NCBI RefSeq assembly: GCF_009834515.1
Contig: NZ_CP019426.1
Coordinates: 1,973,501-2,037,500, forward strand
Length of the DNA: 64,000 bases
Source of the DNA: Pseudomonas sp. R84
GTDB lineage: Bacteria; Pseudomonadota; Gammaproteobacteria; Pseudomonadales; Pseudomonadaceae
Reading direction: 5' to 3'
Shown: in pieces, positions 1 through 9,400 of the stretch
How positions within the stretch are numbered: position 1 is the stretch's first letter
How the letters are laid out: each line of letters starts with the position of its first letter
The notes under the pieces: generated by a model
What the model was told of the DNA's origin: nothing
Seen by the model: only the letters and a program-made list of their open reading frames with translations
The model's database searches: none
Translations under genes and position numbers: made by a program

Positions 1-240
1 GGCGCCGTCTTGCGATTCGCCAAACCGATAATCCCCAAGGTTCGGGAGCTGAAAGCGAACCTTGAGCAAGGCCTCAAGCAAAAAATCATCGACGGCGACA
101 TGCCACCGCAGGGGTTTGTCGACAAGGTTGCCGACGCGGGCATCCTCAGCGTTTTATTGGCGAGTCAGACCTGGCCGGATCTCGGCAAGATCACGGCTGC
201 CTCTACTGTCGATGTTACAGGCGTAGAGACTTCCCAATGA
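1..240 (+). CDS. C-terminal part of an unidentified protein (5' end outside window)
   Basis: The frame is open from the first base of the window and ends at TGA 238-240, so only the last 79 residues are seen. The tail is mostly helical and soluble-looking, with no membrane segment, metal site or recognised motif. It converges on the catalase-like gene with no gap: its stop abuts the other gene's stop at 241. I do not recognise the family. An internal TTG at 10 could in principle start a short protein, but the frame continues upstream of it, so a truncated larger gene is more likely. Confidence 0.55.
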   Translation, partial: GAVLRFAKPIIPKVRELKANLEQGLKQKIIDGDMPPQGFVDKVADAGILSVLLASQTWPDLGKITAASTVDVTGVETSQ

Positions 241-1404
241 TTACTCACTATTACGCTGGTGACGATAGTCGCTGACCGCTTCGTACACGGCCTTGCGCAA
301 CCGGTTGATCCCTCCGATCGGGCGATGCGCCTCAATGCCAAACCAAGGGTTGAACGACAGGTTATCGCATTGCAGATTCAACGCCGGGGTGTCGAAATCC
401 TGCGGCGGCAGGGTGATCCGCGCGACGGTTTCGAAGGGCGAATCCTGCTCGCGCCATTCGATGCTGGTGTCCTCGATCGGCATGTATTGATGGGCATCCT
501 GACGCTGAATCTGCAGCACGAAGCAGGCGGGTACACGATCCGTCGACAGTTGCTGATTCAACGCGCTGCGCAGAAAGTTCGGCAGGTCGTGATTTTGTTT
601 GGGCAATGTATAGGCGGGGCAGTTATCCGGATCGGGTGCTACACGAAACTTTGCATTCGACTCACCGAATTTGTAAGGCGAAACCGAAAAGTAAGTCGTC
701 GCCGTCGGGCTATCCGGCGGCGGCGCCAAGGTTGCCAGCGCGATAAACAAATGGCGGATCTGCCAGGTGCGCGGATCCCATCCGGGGAAAAACGCCATGA
801 CCTTCTTGCCGTCAGCCTGCGCCGCCACGTTCTGACGGTACTCGGCGACATCGCTGACGAAAAAGTTCGGGTGGCTGAACATCACGAAATCCTGCTCAGG
901 CTGTGCCTGGCGGTTGCCGAGCAGCTGTTTTCCCGAAACATCCAGCAGTTTGATTGCCATGCCTCTGGCGTCGCGGATGCTGTCGAACTGTGGGTAGGCA
1001 TTGCCGTTGGACAGACGAATCATTGCCTGCCAGGTTTTTCCGGGTTCACTGAACACGCCCTGTCGCAGCGACTGCGCCAGTTCCGGCAACACCTGCACCT
1101 GCGCCTTCACGCAACCATGAGCCTTGGCGTGTGCGTCGCGCAGATAACGTGTGCCTTCGCGGTGCTGATCAACGATGCGCACGGCGGTCTGAATCACGTT
1201 TTGAGTCATCGCGGCTTCGCCGGGTGGAGTCTGTTCCAGCGCTGAAACCGGGCCACGGTGTTGCCAGGCAAACCACGCCGTGGCGATGGCCCAGCCGAGC
1301 AGGCCGATGGCGGCCAATATCAGCAGGGCTTTGCCAAGCAGACGTCCAAGCCACAACCAGATTCTGGCCAACAGCGGTAACTCTTTCTTGAAGGTCGAGA
1401 TCAT
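241..1404 (-). CDS. Membrane-anchored catalase-family protein
   Basis: The protein has 387 residues. Residues about 20-50 form one strong membrane segment after a short basic N-terminus, so the rest is probably periplasmic. The body resembles the catalase-like heme fold: RLSNGN, then DARGMAIKLLDV in the catalase core, and a C-terminal FNPWFGIEAHRPIGGINRLR stretch that is typical of this subfamily. It is shorter than true catalases and lacks their C-terminal region, so peroxide disproportionation should not be assumed; other peroxide- or lipid-peroxide-linked activity is possible. Its ATG overlaps the stop of the upstream di-heme cytochrome gene by 4 bases (ATGA), so the two are co-translated and probably work together in periplasmic redox chemistry. 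Confidence 0.8.
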   Translation of the reverse strand: MISTFKKELPLLARIWLWLGRLLGKALLILAAIGLLGWAIATAWFAWQHRGPVSALEQTPPGEAAMTQNVIQTAVRIVDQHREGTRYLRDAHAKAHGCVKAQVQVLPELAQSLRQGVFSEPGKTWQAMIRLSNGNAYPQFDSIRDARGMAIKLLDVSGKQLLGNRQAQPEQDFVMFSHPNFFVSDVAEYRQNVAAQADGKKVMAFFPGWDPRTWQIRHLFIALATLAPPPDSPTATTYFSVSPYKFGESNAKFRVAPDPDNCPAYTLPKQNHDLPNFLRSALNQQLSTDRVPACFVLQIQRQDAHQYMPIEDTSIEWREQDSPFETVARITLPPQDFDTPALNLQCDNLSFNPWFGIEAHRPIGGINRLRKAVYEAVSDYRHQRNSE

Positions 1405-3218
1405 GGCAGTTGCGCCTCCAGTGGGCCGCCGAGGACTTTCAGGTACTCAAGAAGTGCCCAGCGTTCTTCGGGCTGCAATAGCCGACCAATCACGCCGTTA
1501 CCACGTTCGCCGGCACGGAACTCATGGCCGCTGTTGTGGTTGCCTGTGATGCGCGTGTCGAACAGGAAGCCATTGGTAAACGCTTCGGTGCGATAACCCA
1601 GATGGCGCGGATCATATTCAAGGGTGCCTTTGAGGAAGGTTGTGGCGCGTTCATCCTGCGGCGACAGCAACTGATAAATGCTCGGCACCGAACCGTTGTG
1701 CAGAAACGGCGCCGTGGCCCAGATACCGGCCAGCGGACGGGCCTTGTAGGCGACTTTTTCGCGCACACCGATTGGCAGGCCGAAACCGTCCAGCTGTGGT
1801 TTCTCCTGCGGCGTGACGTTGGCCTCGCGGTAGGCGCGGTCTTCGACAAAAGCGGTGACGTAAGCCAGCCCCTTGGCCACTGACAACTGGCTCAGATCCA
1901 GAGGTTCCCTGGGCGTCGGATGCAGTTTGACGTCCATGGTTTCGAGTTCCTTCAGGTCCCATTGCAGGGCAGTCAGATCGAAACGGTGGCTGGCGATATT
2001 GTTGGCGGCGGTCGGGTCGGTGCCGATGACATCGACCGGCAGCATGTGCAAATGCTGCACCCAGCGTTCACCTTCCTGCGTCTGGCGCGGTACGTGACAA
2101 CCGGCGCAATTCTCGGCAAACAGCGTGCGCCCCTTGGCTGCCAGTGATTTGTCGATGGCACCAAGCAGCTCCTCTGGCCAAACGGGCGGTTTGAGCTTTT
2201 GCAGGGTTTCTTCGATTTTGTGCAGATCACGCACGCGCACGCTGGAGGCATAGCGGGCTTCGCCTTGCAGTGGCTGGCCGTTGCCATCAAAAAAATTCAG
2301 GGTGGCGCCGACGCCCAACGCTTCGCCGATGTTGCGTGCCATCGGCTGCTGTGCGGAGCCGTTCCATTGCACCCAATCGAATGTCCACATGTCCCAGAGC
2401 TGCGGATAATCCACCGGGGCATTGGCCACGCGGTAGTTGGCGGGGGAAATCGCATCGCCAAACGTTGCATTGGCAATGCGTCCAAAGGCGTCGGCGCGGC
2501 CGGGACCTTCTTCGGTCGGATAGAGGCCGCGATGGGTATCGTTCCAGGCCACTTTAAGGAATGTGTTCAGTGAAGTTTTGAAGTCTTTGCGCAATTGCTC
2601 GTGGCGCGTGTCGTATTCGTCGCCCAGCACGGTTCTGGCAAAGCGTTCGAATTTCCATGGGTTGTAGTAAGTCGAGGTCAGACTTGCCACCAAAGCCTGT
2701 CCGAAACTTCCGCCCCGTAAAGTAGGAACACTGGAAGGCAACACATGTTGCGCGGTACCGCCGTCGATCCGTACGGCCTGGCCTTTGAAGCGCAATTCGC
2801 CGGTGTGGCAAGCGGCGCAAGTGATGTCCAGATATTGCTCGGAGCTGCCGGGATTCTGGTGCCGGGCAAAACCGACGGGGAGGTTACCCGGATTGTTCGC
2901 CGTGGCTTTCTGCTGCGGATCAATCAGAAAACCGAAACGCGCGAGGTAATCGGGTGAGGCGAAACGTCGCTCAGAGAAGGGCAGTTCCAACGCCTCGAAC
3001 CACTCATAGCGCAGGCCTTTGACCTGCGTGCCCTGAGGCGTGAAATAGTAGGTTTGCCGCTCTTCGTCACTCCACTGATTGAGGTAATGCACCTGCTCGG
3101 CGGCGGTGTAGAAGGGCAATTTCGGGTTGGCAACGTAATACAGCACCACGGCGAGAACGAGTCCCAGCAGCACGACGATCAGGGTCAGCACACGGAATAG
3201 AAGGCGCAAGATAAACAT
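1401..3218 (-). CDS. Di-heme cytochrome c, peroxidase/RoxA-like
   Basis: About 605 residues, with an N-terminal membrane anchor (residues about 5-30) followed by a long periplasmic part. Two c-type heme sites are visible: CAACH in the first third and CAGCH in the middle. Size and spacing fit the MauG/cytochrome c peroxidase superfamily, and especially the larger group around the rubber oxygenase RoxA, rather than the roughly 330-residue CcpA peroxidases. I chose ATG 3218; a TTG three codons upstream (3227) is possible. It is the first gene of a two-gene operon with the catalase-like protein and sits upstream of, and divergent from, the FKBP gene. The substrate is unknown. Confidence 0.82.
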   Translation of the reverse strand: MFILRLLFRVLTLIVVLLGLVLAVVLYYVANPKLPFYTAAEQVHYLNQWSDEERQTYYFTPQGTQVKGLRYEWFEALELPFSERRFASPDYLARFGFLIDPQQKATANNPGNLPVGFARHQNPGSSEQYLDITCAACHTGELRFKGQAVRIDGGTAQHVLPSSVPTLRGGSFGQALVASLTSTYYNPWKFERFARTVLGDEYDTRHEQLRKDFKTSLNTFLKVAWNDTHRGLYPTEEGPGRADAFGRIANATFGDAISPANYRVANAPVDYPQLWDMWTFDWVQWNGSAQQPMARNIGEALGVGATLNFFDGNGQPLQGEARYASSVRVRDLHKIEETLQKLKPPVWPEELLGAIDKSLAAKGRTLFAENCAGCHVPRQTQEGERWVQHLHMLPVDVIGTDPTAANNIASHRFDLTALQWDLKELETMDVKLHPTPREPLDLSQLSVAKGLAYVTAFVEDRAYREANVTPQEKPQLDGFGLPIGVREKVAYKARPLAGIWATAPFLHNGSVPSIYQLLSPQDERATTFLKGTLEYDPRHLGYRTEAFTNGFLFDTRITGNHNSGHEFRAGERGNGVIGRLLQPEERWALLEYLKVLGGPLEAQLP

Positions 3219-3478
3219 CCTTGTCAAATTGTTCCGCTGTTATGCCTGAGCCTGCCAAATGCGGCAAGTGGCCATTACGCCAGATGATGCAAGGAGAAAC
3301 GACGCTGATTGTCGGGACAAGATGACAGAAGCTTCATCGTCGCTTCGCCTCAATGCGTTTTAATCCCTGAACTTATCGGAAGTTTCCTGCTCTCATGCCG
3401 GTAGCCATTGGTCGTGGCGGCCTGATAAGCTCGCGGCTTTACTCGATTGCCCTTTCGGCGCATGAACAAGGAAATAGC

Positions 3479-4195
3479 ATGAAACAGCATCGGTTGGCGG
3501 CGGCGGTTGCCCTGGTTGGCCTGGTCCTCGCGGGTTGTGATTCGCAGACCAGCGTAGAGCTGAAAACCCCGGCGCAAAAAGCTTCCTACGGTATCGGCCT
3601 GAACATGGGCAAGAGCCTGGCTCAGGAAGGCATGGATGATCTGGACTCCAAAGCGGTAGCCCAGGGCATCGAAGATGCCGTCGGCAAGAAAGAACAGAAG
3701 CTGAAAGACGAAGAACTGGTCGAAGCCTTCGCCGCGCTGCAAAAGCGTGCTGAAGAGCGTATGGCCAAGATGAGCGAAGAGTCGGCTGCGGCTGGCAAGA
3801 AGTTCCTCGAAGAAAACGGCAAGAAGGCGGGTGTAACCACCACCGCTTCCGGCCTGCAGTACGAAGTGGTCAAGAAAGCCGACGGTCCACAGCCTAAGCC
3901 GACTGACGTAGTGACTGTTCACTACACCGGCAAGCTGACCAACGGCACCGTATTCGACAGCTCCGTCGAGCGCGGCAGCCCGATTGATCTGCCGGTGAGC
4001 GGCGTGATTCCGGGTTGGGTTGAAGGTCTGCAACTGATGCACGTTGGCGAGAAGTACAAACTGTACATCCCTAGCGATCTGGCTTACGGCGCTCAGTCGC
4101 CAAGCCCGGCAATCCCGGCCAACTCGGTTCTGGTCTTCGACCTGGAACTGCTGGCCATCAAGGATCCAGCCAAAGAAGCTGCTGCTGCCAAGTAA
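3479..4195 (+). CDS. fklB: FKBP-type peptidyl-prolyl cis-trans isomerase, lipoprotein
   Basis: 238 residues starting at ATG 3479 behind AAGGAA; the frame extends upstream but without signal-peptide character. The N-terminus is a lipoprotein signal with lipobox LAGC, so the mature enzyme is lipidated at Cys and faces the periplasm. An N-terminal FKBP dimerisation domain (about residues 30-130, helical and rich in K/E) precedes a C-terminal FKBP catalytic domain carrying VHYTGKLTNGTVFDSS and the IPGWVEGLQLM stretch, as in Mip/FkpA/FklB. It catalyses prolyl isomerisation and acts as a folding factor for envelope proteins. A stem-loop follows directly. Confidence 0.92.
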   Translation: MKQHRLAAAVALVGLVLAGCDSQTSVELKTPAQKASYGIGLNMGKSLAQEGMDDLDSKAVAQGIEDAVGKKEQKLKDEELVEAFAALQKRAEERMAKMSEESAAAGKKFLEENGKKAGVTTTASGLQYEVVKKADGPQPKPTDVVTVHYTGKLTNGTVFDSSVERGSPIDLPVSGVIPGWVEGLQLMHVGEKYKLYIPSDLAYGAQSPSPAIPANSVLVFDLELLAIKDPAKEAAAAK

Positions 4196-4211
4196 CTGGC
4201 AAAGGCTTCAA

Positions 4212-4243
4212 CAACAACGCCTCGCTTATGCGGGGCGTTGTTG
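4212..4243 (+). terminator. Stem-loop downstream of the FKBP gene
   Basis: A 10-bp perfect inverted repeat (CAACAACGCC / GGCGTTGTTG), extended inward by CGC/GCG around a TTAT loop, begins 16 bases after the stop. It lacks a good T-tract, so it is either a weak terminator or an mRNA 3'-end stabiliser. Confidence 0.6.
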
Positions 4244-4446
4244 CATCTGGAGTCTGGCAAGGGTAAACAGAGCGAACCGATGGCGGTCGGGAGAGTCATA
4301 GCCAATGAGACTGTCATCGCTAGCCGCCCTGAGCAGCCAAGTCAATGAAATATTGGGGTTTTTTATGTGAGTAAAAAACGCCCGATCTGAGCGCAGCCCT
4401 TATGAAACGGGGCTTTCAGCGCTGAAATGCAGCTCTGTTCACAAGG

Positions 4447-4469
4447 TTATCCACAATTTGTGTGGATAA
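4447..4469. promoter_or_regulatory. Inverted pair of consensus DnaA boxes
   Basis: TTATCCACA at 4447-4455 and TGTGGATAA at 4461-4469 form a perfect 9-bp inverted repeat with a 5-base spacer. Each arm is identical to the high-affinity DnaA box TTATNCACA. The pair lies 20 bases upstream of the next gene's ATG, between its likely promoter and its ribosome binding site (GGGAGG). DnaA binding here is inferred, not shown. Confidence 0.6.
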
Positions 4470-4489
4470 CATTTCAACGGGAGGAATAG

Positions 4490-4945
4490 ATGAAAGCTCC
4501 GTGGAATTTCGCTCGATTCCTGCCCTTGGCTGGCCGCCTGCTGGCACGCGGCCGCTTGCCGACCTTATTGTTTGCGGTCGCCAGCAAAGGCGCTGCACAG
4601 GGCAATCGCCTCGGTAAACTCAAGGACGATTTACGTTTACTCCAGGCTTTGTGCCTGGCCTATTGGCGCGGCGAGTATCGGGCCATCAGTGGCAAAGCGT
4701 TGATTTCGGTGGTTGCAGGGTTGATGTACTTCCTCAGCCCGGTGGATGCGATTCCGGATTTCATTCCCGTGTTCGGTATGCTCGACGACATCGCCGTCCT
4801 CGCCTGGCTGATGAAAACCCTCGACGATGAGCTCAATGCCTTCCGCCTCTGGCGCAACCGCCAGCAACCGGAAAAACTCGCGGTGGTCGAACGGTTGCCC
4901 GATACCCCTGAACAACTGCAACTTCAGGGGCCGAAAAAGCCCTGA
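4490..4945 (+). CDS. YkvA-like (DUF1232) protein
   Basis: 151 residues, with a strong ribosome binding site GGGAGG just upstream. The core contains the DUF1232 signature around SPVDAIPDFIPVFGMLDD (about residues 83-100), flanked by hydrophobic helices, so the protein is probably membrane-associated. The biochemical role of this family is unknown. The paired DnaA boxes just upstream are the notable feature of its promoter region. Confidence 0.85.
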   Translation: MKAPWNFARFLPLAGRLLARGRLPTLLFAVASKGAAQGNRLGKLKDDLRLLQALCLAYWRGEYRAISGKALISVVAGLMYFLSPVDAIPDFIPVFGMLDDIAVLAWLMKTLDDELNAFRLWRNRQQPEKLAVVERLPDTPEQLQLQGPKKP

Positions 4946-5057
4946 TTCATTAAGTCTTCCTGTAGATAGATACCCCCCGCGACCTTGGCCGCTGTTAGGA
5001 TTACACTTCTAGGGAAAAGTGCCGACTCGCTAAGTGTTGTTGTCCTACGGGGTAGTC

Positions 5058-5399
5058 ATGGATATTCAGATAATTGCACGCGATGGCGAACCCGAATACG
5101 CGGTTCTGCCGTGGGCTCAGTATCAGGCTCTACTAAAAGCAGCAGGCATCAATGAAACACCGTCGCGTCCGGCAGCCACGCCACTCGCGGCCTCACCAGA
5201 CACGATTCTTCCAGGTCTGGATCAACTACGCAGTTTGCGCGAAGGGAAGGGCATCGCCATTGAGGCGCTGGCCCGCACGGTAGGCATCAGCCCGTCATAT
5301 CTGGCCATGATCGAAAGTGGCGAGCGTCAGCCCGACGCCGCGATTCGCCGCAGCCTGGCCTGGGAATTGACGGTGCCAGGGTGGAGGGATGAATCGTGA
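5058..5399 (+). CDS. XRE-family helix-turn-helix regulator
   Basis: 113 residues from ATG 5058 (ACGGGG upstream); an in-frame TTG at 5034 is less likely. Residues 1-35 resemble the short N-terminal segment of antitoxin-like regulators, then comes a Pro/Ala linker, then a Cro/CI-type HTH (about residues 55-110) with the pattern LRSLREGKG...LARTVGISPSYLAMIESGER. It is the first gene of a tight three-gene operon: its TGA overlaps the next GTG by 4 bases. The target is unknown; autoregulation is the usual arrangement. A toxin-antitoxin role is possible, but the following gene does not resemble a known toxin. Confidence 0.85.
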   Translation: MDIQIIARDGEPEYAVLPWAQYQALLKAAGINETPSRPAATPLAASPDTILPGLDQLRSLREGKGIAIEALARTVGISPSYLAMIESGERQPDAAIRRSLAWELTVPGWRDES

Positions 5400-5767
5400 G
5401 CGTACGCATCAGTCGTCAACATTGGGACGGATTGCTCGGGGAACTGGATCAGGCGCGCCGCCAGCGCCATCTGCTGACTTATCGGGCCTTGCTGGAGCGG
5501 TTGCAACTACCGACACCGGCGATGCAGACCCTGACCGCCGCACTCGAGCATCTGGCCGCGCTAGACGCGAAGGCCGAGCAACCCTTGCGCAGTTCGCTGG
5601 TGATCAGCCAGGGCGCGAGTCGCCTGCCACGCACCGGTTTCTTTGAATGTGTTGAACGTCTGGGGCGCTTTTCCGGGCCGTCCGATGGCGTTGCCGCCGC
5701 CTCTTGGCATGCTTCGGAAGTCGTCCGTGTTTTTGAGTACGAGTACCCGGAATCGGCGGAGGCCTGA
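5396..5767 (+). CDS. Small conserved protein of unknown function
   Basis: 123 residues from GTG 5396, overlapping the HTH gene by 4 bases and abutting the Sel1 gene. The first half is helical and rich in Leu, Arg and Gln. The second half has RLPRTGFFECVERLGRF, suggesting a small alpha/beta fold. There is no signal peptide or membrane segment. I do not recognise a family. Translational coupling to both neighbours implies that the three products work together. Confidence 0.7.
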   Translation: MSVRISRQHWDGLLGELDQARRQRHLLTYRALLERLQLPTPAMQTLTAALEHLAALDAKAEQPLRSSLVISQGASRLPRTGFFECVERLGRFSGPSDGVAAASWHASEVVRVFEYEYPESAEA

Positions 5768-6175
5768 GTGTTTTTACGACTCAAGGCGCGGGCCAGTTAC
5801 TGGCTGGCCCGCAGGCTGTTTCACTGGTCATGGTTTGTTCGCCAACCGCGCGGCTGGCGCTGGCTCGAAGGTCAGTTTGCGCGCATGGCCAACCTTGGCG
5901 ATGTCGGTGCGCAGAGCTTCTATGGGCACATCCTGACCTTTCGCGGTGTCGGCCTGGGCGCGCGTGAAGAAGGTGTGCGCCTGTTGCGGTTGGCGGCACT
6001 TGCGGGTGATGGCAAAGCGGCTTATCAGGTCGGCGTGATCAGCCTGGCCGGGACTACGAGCAAACCGTCGGATCCGGTCGAAGCCGCACGCTGGTGGAAC
6101 ATAGCTGCCAAAGCCGGGCACCCATTGGCTGAACTCAAATTGAAAGAGCTGAGTACTCGCAACTCAACACTGTAA
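5768..6175 (+). CDS. Sel1-like repeat protein
   Basis: 135 residues from a GTG that directly follows the preceding TGA. After a Trp/Arg-rich N-terminal helix there are two to three Sel1/TPR-like repeats: GDVGAQSFYGHILTF, GVRLLRLAALAGDGKAAYQVG and AARWWNIAAKAGHPLAELKL. Sel1 repeats form solenoids used for protein-protein contacts. It is the last gene of the HTH-unknown-Sel1 operon and is followed by a strong terminator. Confidence 0.8.
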   Translation: MFLRLKARASYWLARRLFHWSWFVRQPRGWRWLEGQFARMANLGDVGAQSFYGHILTFRGVGLGAREEGVRLLRLAALAGDGKAAYQVGVISLAGTTSKPSDPVEAARWWNIAAKAGHPLAELKLKELSTRNSTL

Positions 6176-6197
6176 ATCCAGTTATGTCTGCTCAAAT

Positions 6198-6239
6198 AAA
6201 CGCGGTGTGAGGCTTTCCTCACGCCGCGTTTGCTTTTTT
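6198..6239 (+). terminator. Rho-independent terminator of the HTH/Sel1 operon
   Basis: AAACGCGG(T)GTGAGG and CCTCACG(C)CGCGTTT form a 15-bp stem with one mismatch around a CTTT loop, followed by GCTTTTTTG. This is a textbook intrinsic terminator 22 bases after the Sel1 stop. Confidence 0.88.
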
Positions 6240-6368
6240 GCGCGTTTGTTTATCCAAGAGCGATTTTTACAGACAAGTCCTACAGTCATCGCCTACTTGC
6301 CTGACTTCTTTCCTGATTGATCCCCCGCACAGTTCCCGCGCCTAATTTTTTGCGCGAGGGAACGCTCA

Positions 6369-6416
6369 TGTTTGACCCGCTTATTCAGTCCACTTCGCCC
6401 ACCCGCGTGCGCTGAT
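6369..6416 (+). other. 15-codon open frame carrying the only good RBS ahead of the rhs gene
   Basis: ATG 6369 has a good ribosome binding site (GAGGGAA at about 6356). It encodes 15 residues beginning MFDPLIQSTSPTRVR and ends in TGA 6414-6416, which overlaps the ATG (6415) of the long rhs frame. The rhs ATG itself has no visible ribosome binding site. Either this is a leader translationally coupled to rhs, or it is the true rhs N-terminus separated by a 1-2 base frameshift. Confidence 0.5.
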
Positions 6417-9400
6417 GGAAGCCGTTACTCGCATCGAGCAAGCACTCGACAGCTTTCCCGCCTCCCTCAGCCTTTACCGCGAGCAGCTCAAGCATTGGGC
6501 CAGTCGAGGGGCGGACAAGGTTAGCCATGCTGCGGATTTGCCGTCGTTGATGGGTATGGAGCGGATCATTCGCTTCGGCTCCGATAGCACTGTCGTCAGC
6601 AGCGCCGACAACGCGTTTTTCTCCGGCGTCGTCCAGTGCCCGGAGAGCGGCCCGATGCTGATCGAAAGCAAATTCGAGTCGGTCTACGACATTCCCCTCG
6701 GCAACATCGCGGTCGATGTGATTGCCATGGACGGTGGCGAAACCACCCCCATCACTCTTGATGCGCAAGGCAAGGGCTCATTCAAAGGAATACCTGGCAA
6801 GTTCTACCGGGTGCAGGTGCACAGCGATGTCACTGAGAGTCAGGTCGAGGACCTGTTCAAAGCCTATGACGGCCTGACCGCTGAGCTGGATGGCTGGCTG
6901 CGCAGTGAATGGCAGGGTTTCAAGCCGCAGTGGTCGCAGTCGGTAGCGACGGCGGCGGGCAACGGCATGCTCGCCGGGAGCTGGGCGGCGATCGAGGGCG
7001 TGTGGGACAGCATTGGCCTGCTCTCGGACATTCTCAAGGATCCCGGGGCGTTCGCCGAGCGATTGGGTGAGGGCGCCACGCAGTTGATGGCGCTGGCAGC
7101 GAGCGCACCCGACGTCATGGAAAAGCTTCAATTGCTGGTCAGTGACGAAGCTGCACTGTGTTTATTGCTGCGCACTGCCAGCCTTTGGCTGGAGATGCTG
7201 CCGCCCAGTGAAATCGCCGGCAAAACCGCTGAAGCGGCATCAATGATGATGGTGCAGTTGCTCATCGATGTGCTGATCAGCGTCGTCTTGACGTTCGTCA
7301 GTGGTGGTGCAGGCATCGCATATCTGACGCTGCGTCTGGCGGATCGCGCCGTGCAATTGCTGTCGGCGGTGAAACGTTTGGTGAAGGCGATATTCGGCAT
7401 CGTCGAGGGCTTCATCAAATACGTCGATCAATACAAAGCCGTTGCTGCCCGAGGCATCGCGGCGGGTGTAAAAAAGGGCCGAATGCAATTGCGCTGGGAT
7501 GCGCAGCGCAACACCTTGCTGAAGAAAGACGAGCATCACGACGACTCGCCGGATCAGGCGAAAAACCCCAATGGCGACAGCGCCGATTGTGTGCCCCACA
7601 CCTGCACCAACGGTTGCCCGGTGTCGATGGTCACCGGTGAAGAACTGCTGACCCTGACTGATGCCGTGCTTGATGGCGTGTTGCCGTTTGAATTCACGCG
7701 GTTGTATCGCAGCAGTGCCGCCGAGATCGATGTCGGGCTGGGGTTTGGCTGGAGTCATTCGCTGGCGCATCGGCTGGAATTTTTCGCTGATGAGGTTGTT
7801 TGGGTCGATCACGAAAACCGGCGTACATGGTTTCCGTTGCCGAGCGTTGAACGACCGGCGATTCACAACAGCCTATCGCGGGCGGCGATTTTTCTGGGCG
7901 ATGAGCCGGAAGAGCTGATCCTCGCGTTGGCCGGGGACGCGGCGCGGTTTTATCACTTTCGCGCGGGACGGCTGACGGCGATCAGCGATGCCTATGGCAA
8001 TCGTCTGACGGTGCAGCGCGATCGCTCTGACCGGGTGCAGCGCCTGGACAACGGCGCCGGGCGTTCGCTGCTGTTGCGCTATGACCGCGCGCAGTTGGTT
8101 GGTGTGGATTACCAGGTGTTTCGCGACGGTGCCTGGAGCACCGAACAGGCGCTGGTCAGTTACCGCTACGACGCCTATCAGCACCTGATCGAAGCGAGCA
8201 ACGCCGTCGGTGACAGCGAGCGTTACGACTACGACGACGCTCACGTGATTCTGCAGCGGCAACTGGCCGGTGGCGCGAGTTTTTTCTGGGAGTGGGAACG
8301 TTCGGGCAAGGCTTCTCGCTGTGTCAGGCATTGGGCCTCGTTTTCGCAGATGGACACGCGCTACGTCTGGAACGACGACGGCAGTGTCGCGGTGCATTAC
8401 GTCGATGGCACCGAAGAAACGTACGTCCACGACGAGCGTGCGCGGCTGGTGCGTAAAGTCTCGGCGGATGGTGGCGAGCAGCTCAAGGCCTATGACTCAT
8501 CGGGGCGGTTGATCGCCGAGCAGGATGCCTTGGGGGCGGTCACCGAATACCGCTACGACGAGGTCGGACGGCTGATCGCGCTGATTCCGCCGGACGAGGC
8601 GCCCACGTCCTACGAGTATCGCAACGGTTTCTTGCATCGGCGTTCGCGCGGCGAGGCGGTGTGGATCTGCCGGCGCAATGCCGAGGGCGATGTCACCGAG
8701 GCGGTCGATCCCGACGGCCAGGTTACGCATTACTACTACGACACCCGTGGGCAGTTGCTGTCGATCCGTTACCCGGACAGCAGCCGCCATCGCTTGGTCT
8801 GGAACAACCTCGGCCAGTTGACCGAGGAAACCCTGCCCGACGGTGGCGTGCGGCGTTTTTCCTACGATGCACTGGGGCGCCGGACCACAACCGCAGACGA
8901 ACACGGTGCGGTCACCCGCCAGCATTGGGATGCCGTCGGCCGACTGATTCAGACGACGTTTCCTACCGGCAGCACTCGCGCCTACAGCTACGGCGCCTAC
9001 GGTCAGGTCATTGCCGAGCGCGATGAACTCGGGCGCATCACCCGTTATGAGTATGACGACGACCTGCACCTGGTTTCGCGGCGAATCAACCCCGACGGCA
9101 CGCAGGTGCAGTATCGCTACGACCATGCGCAGTTATTGCTCACCGAGATCGAAAACGAATCGGGGGAAAAATACCGGCTCGATTACACGCCGACCGGGCT
9201 GATTCGCCAGGAAAGCGGTTTTGATGGCCGGCGTACCGCGTATGCCTATGACCTCAACGGCCATCTGCTGGAGAAAACCGAGTTCGGCGATGACGGCTCT
9301 TGTCTGCTCACCGCTTATGAGCGCGATGCCGCTGGCCGGCTGTTAGTCAAAACCCTGCCCGATGGGATCAAGGTCACCTACCAATACGATCGCCTCGGCC

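Noticed and set aside
259..1245. A 328-codon plus-strand frame over the catalase-like gene
   Set aside because: Arg-rich translation typical of an antisense shadow; the minus-strand protein has clear family motifs.
4447..4469. The DnaA-box palindrome as a chromosomal replication origin
   Set aside because: Only two boxes, no AT-rich unwinding region, and no dnaA, dnaN, rpmH or gidA nearby; a regulatory site is more likely.
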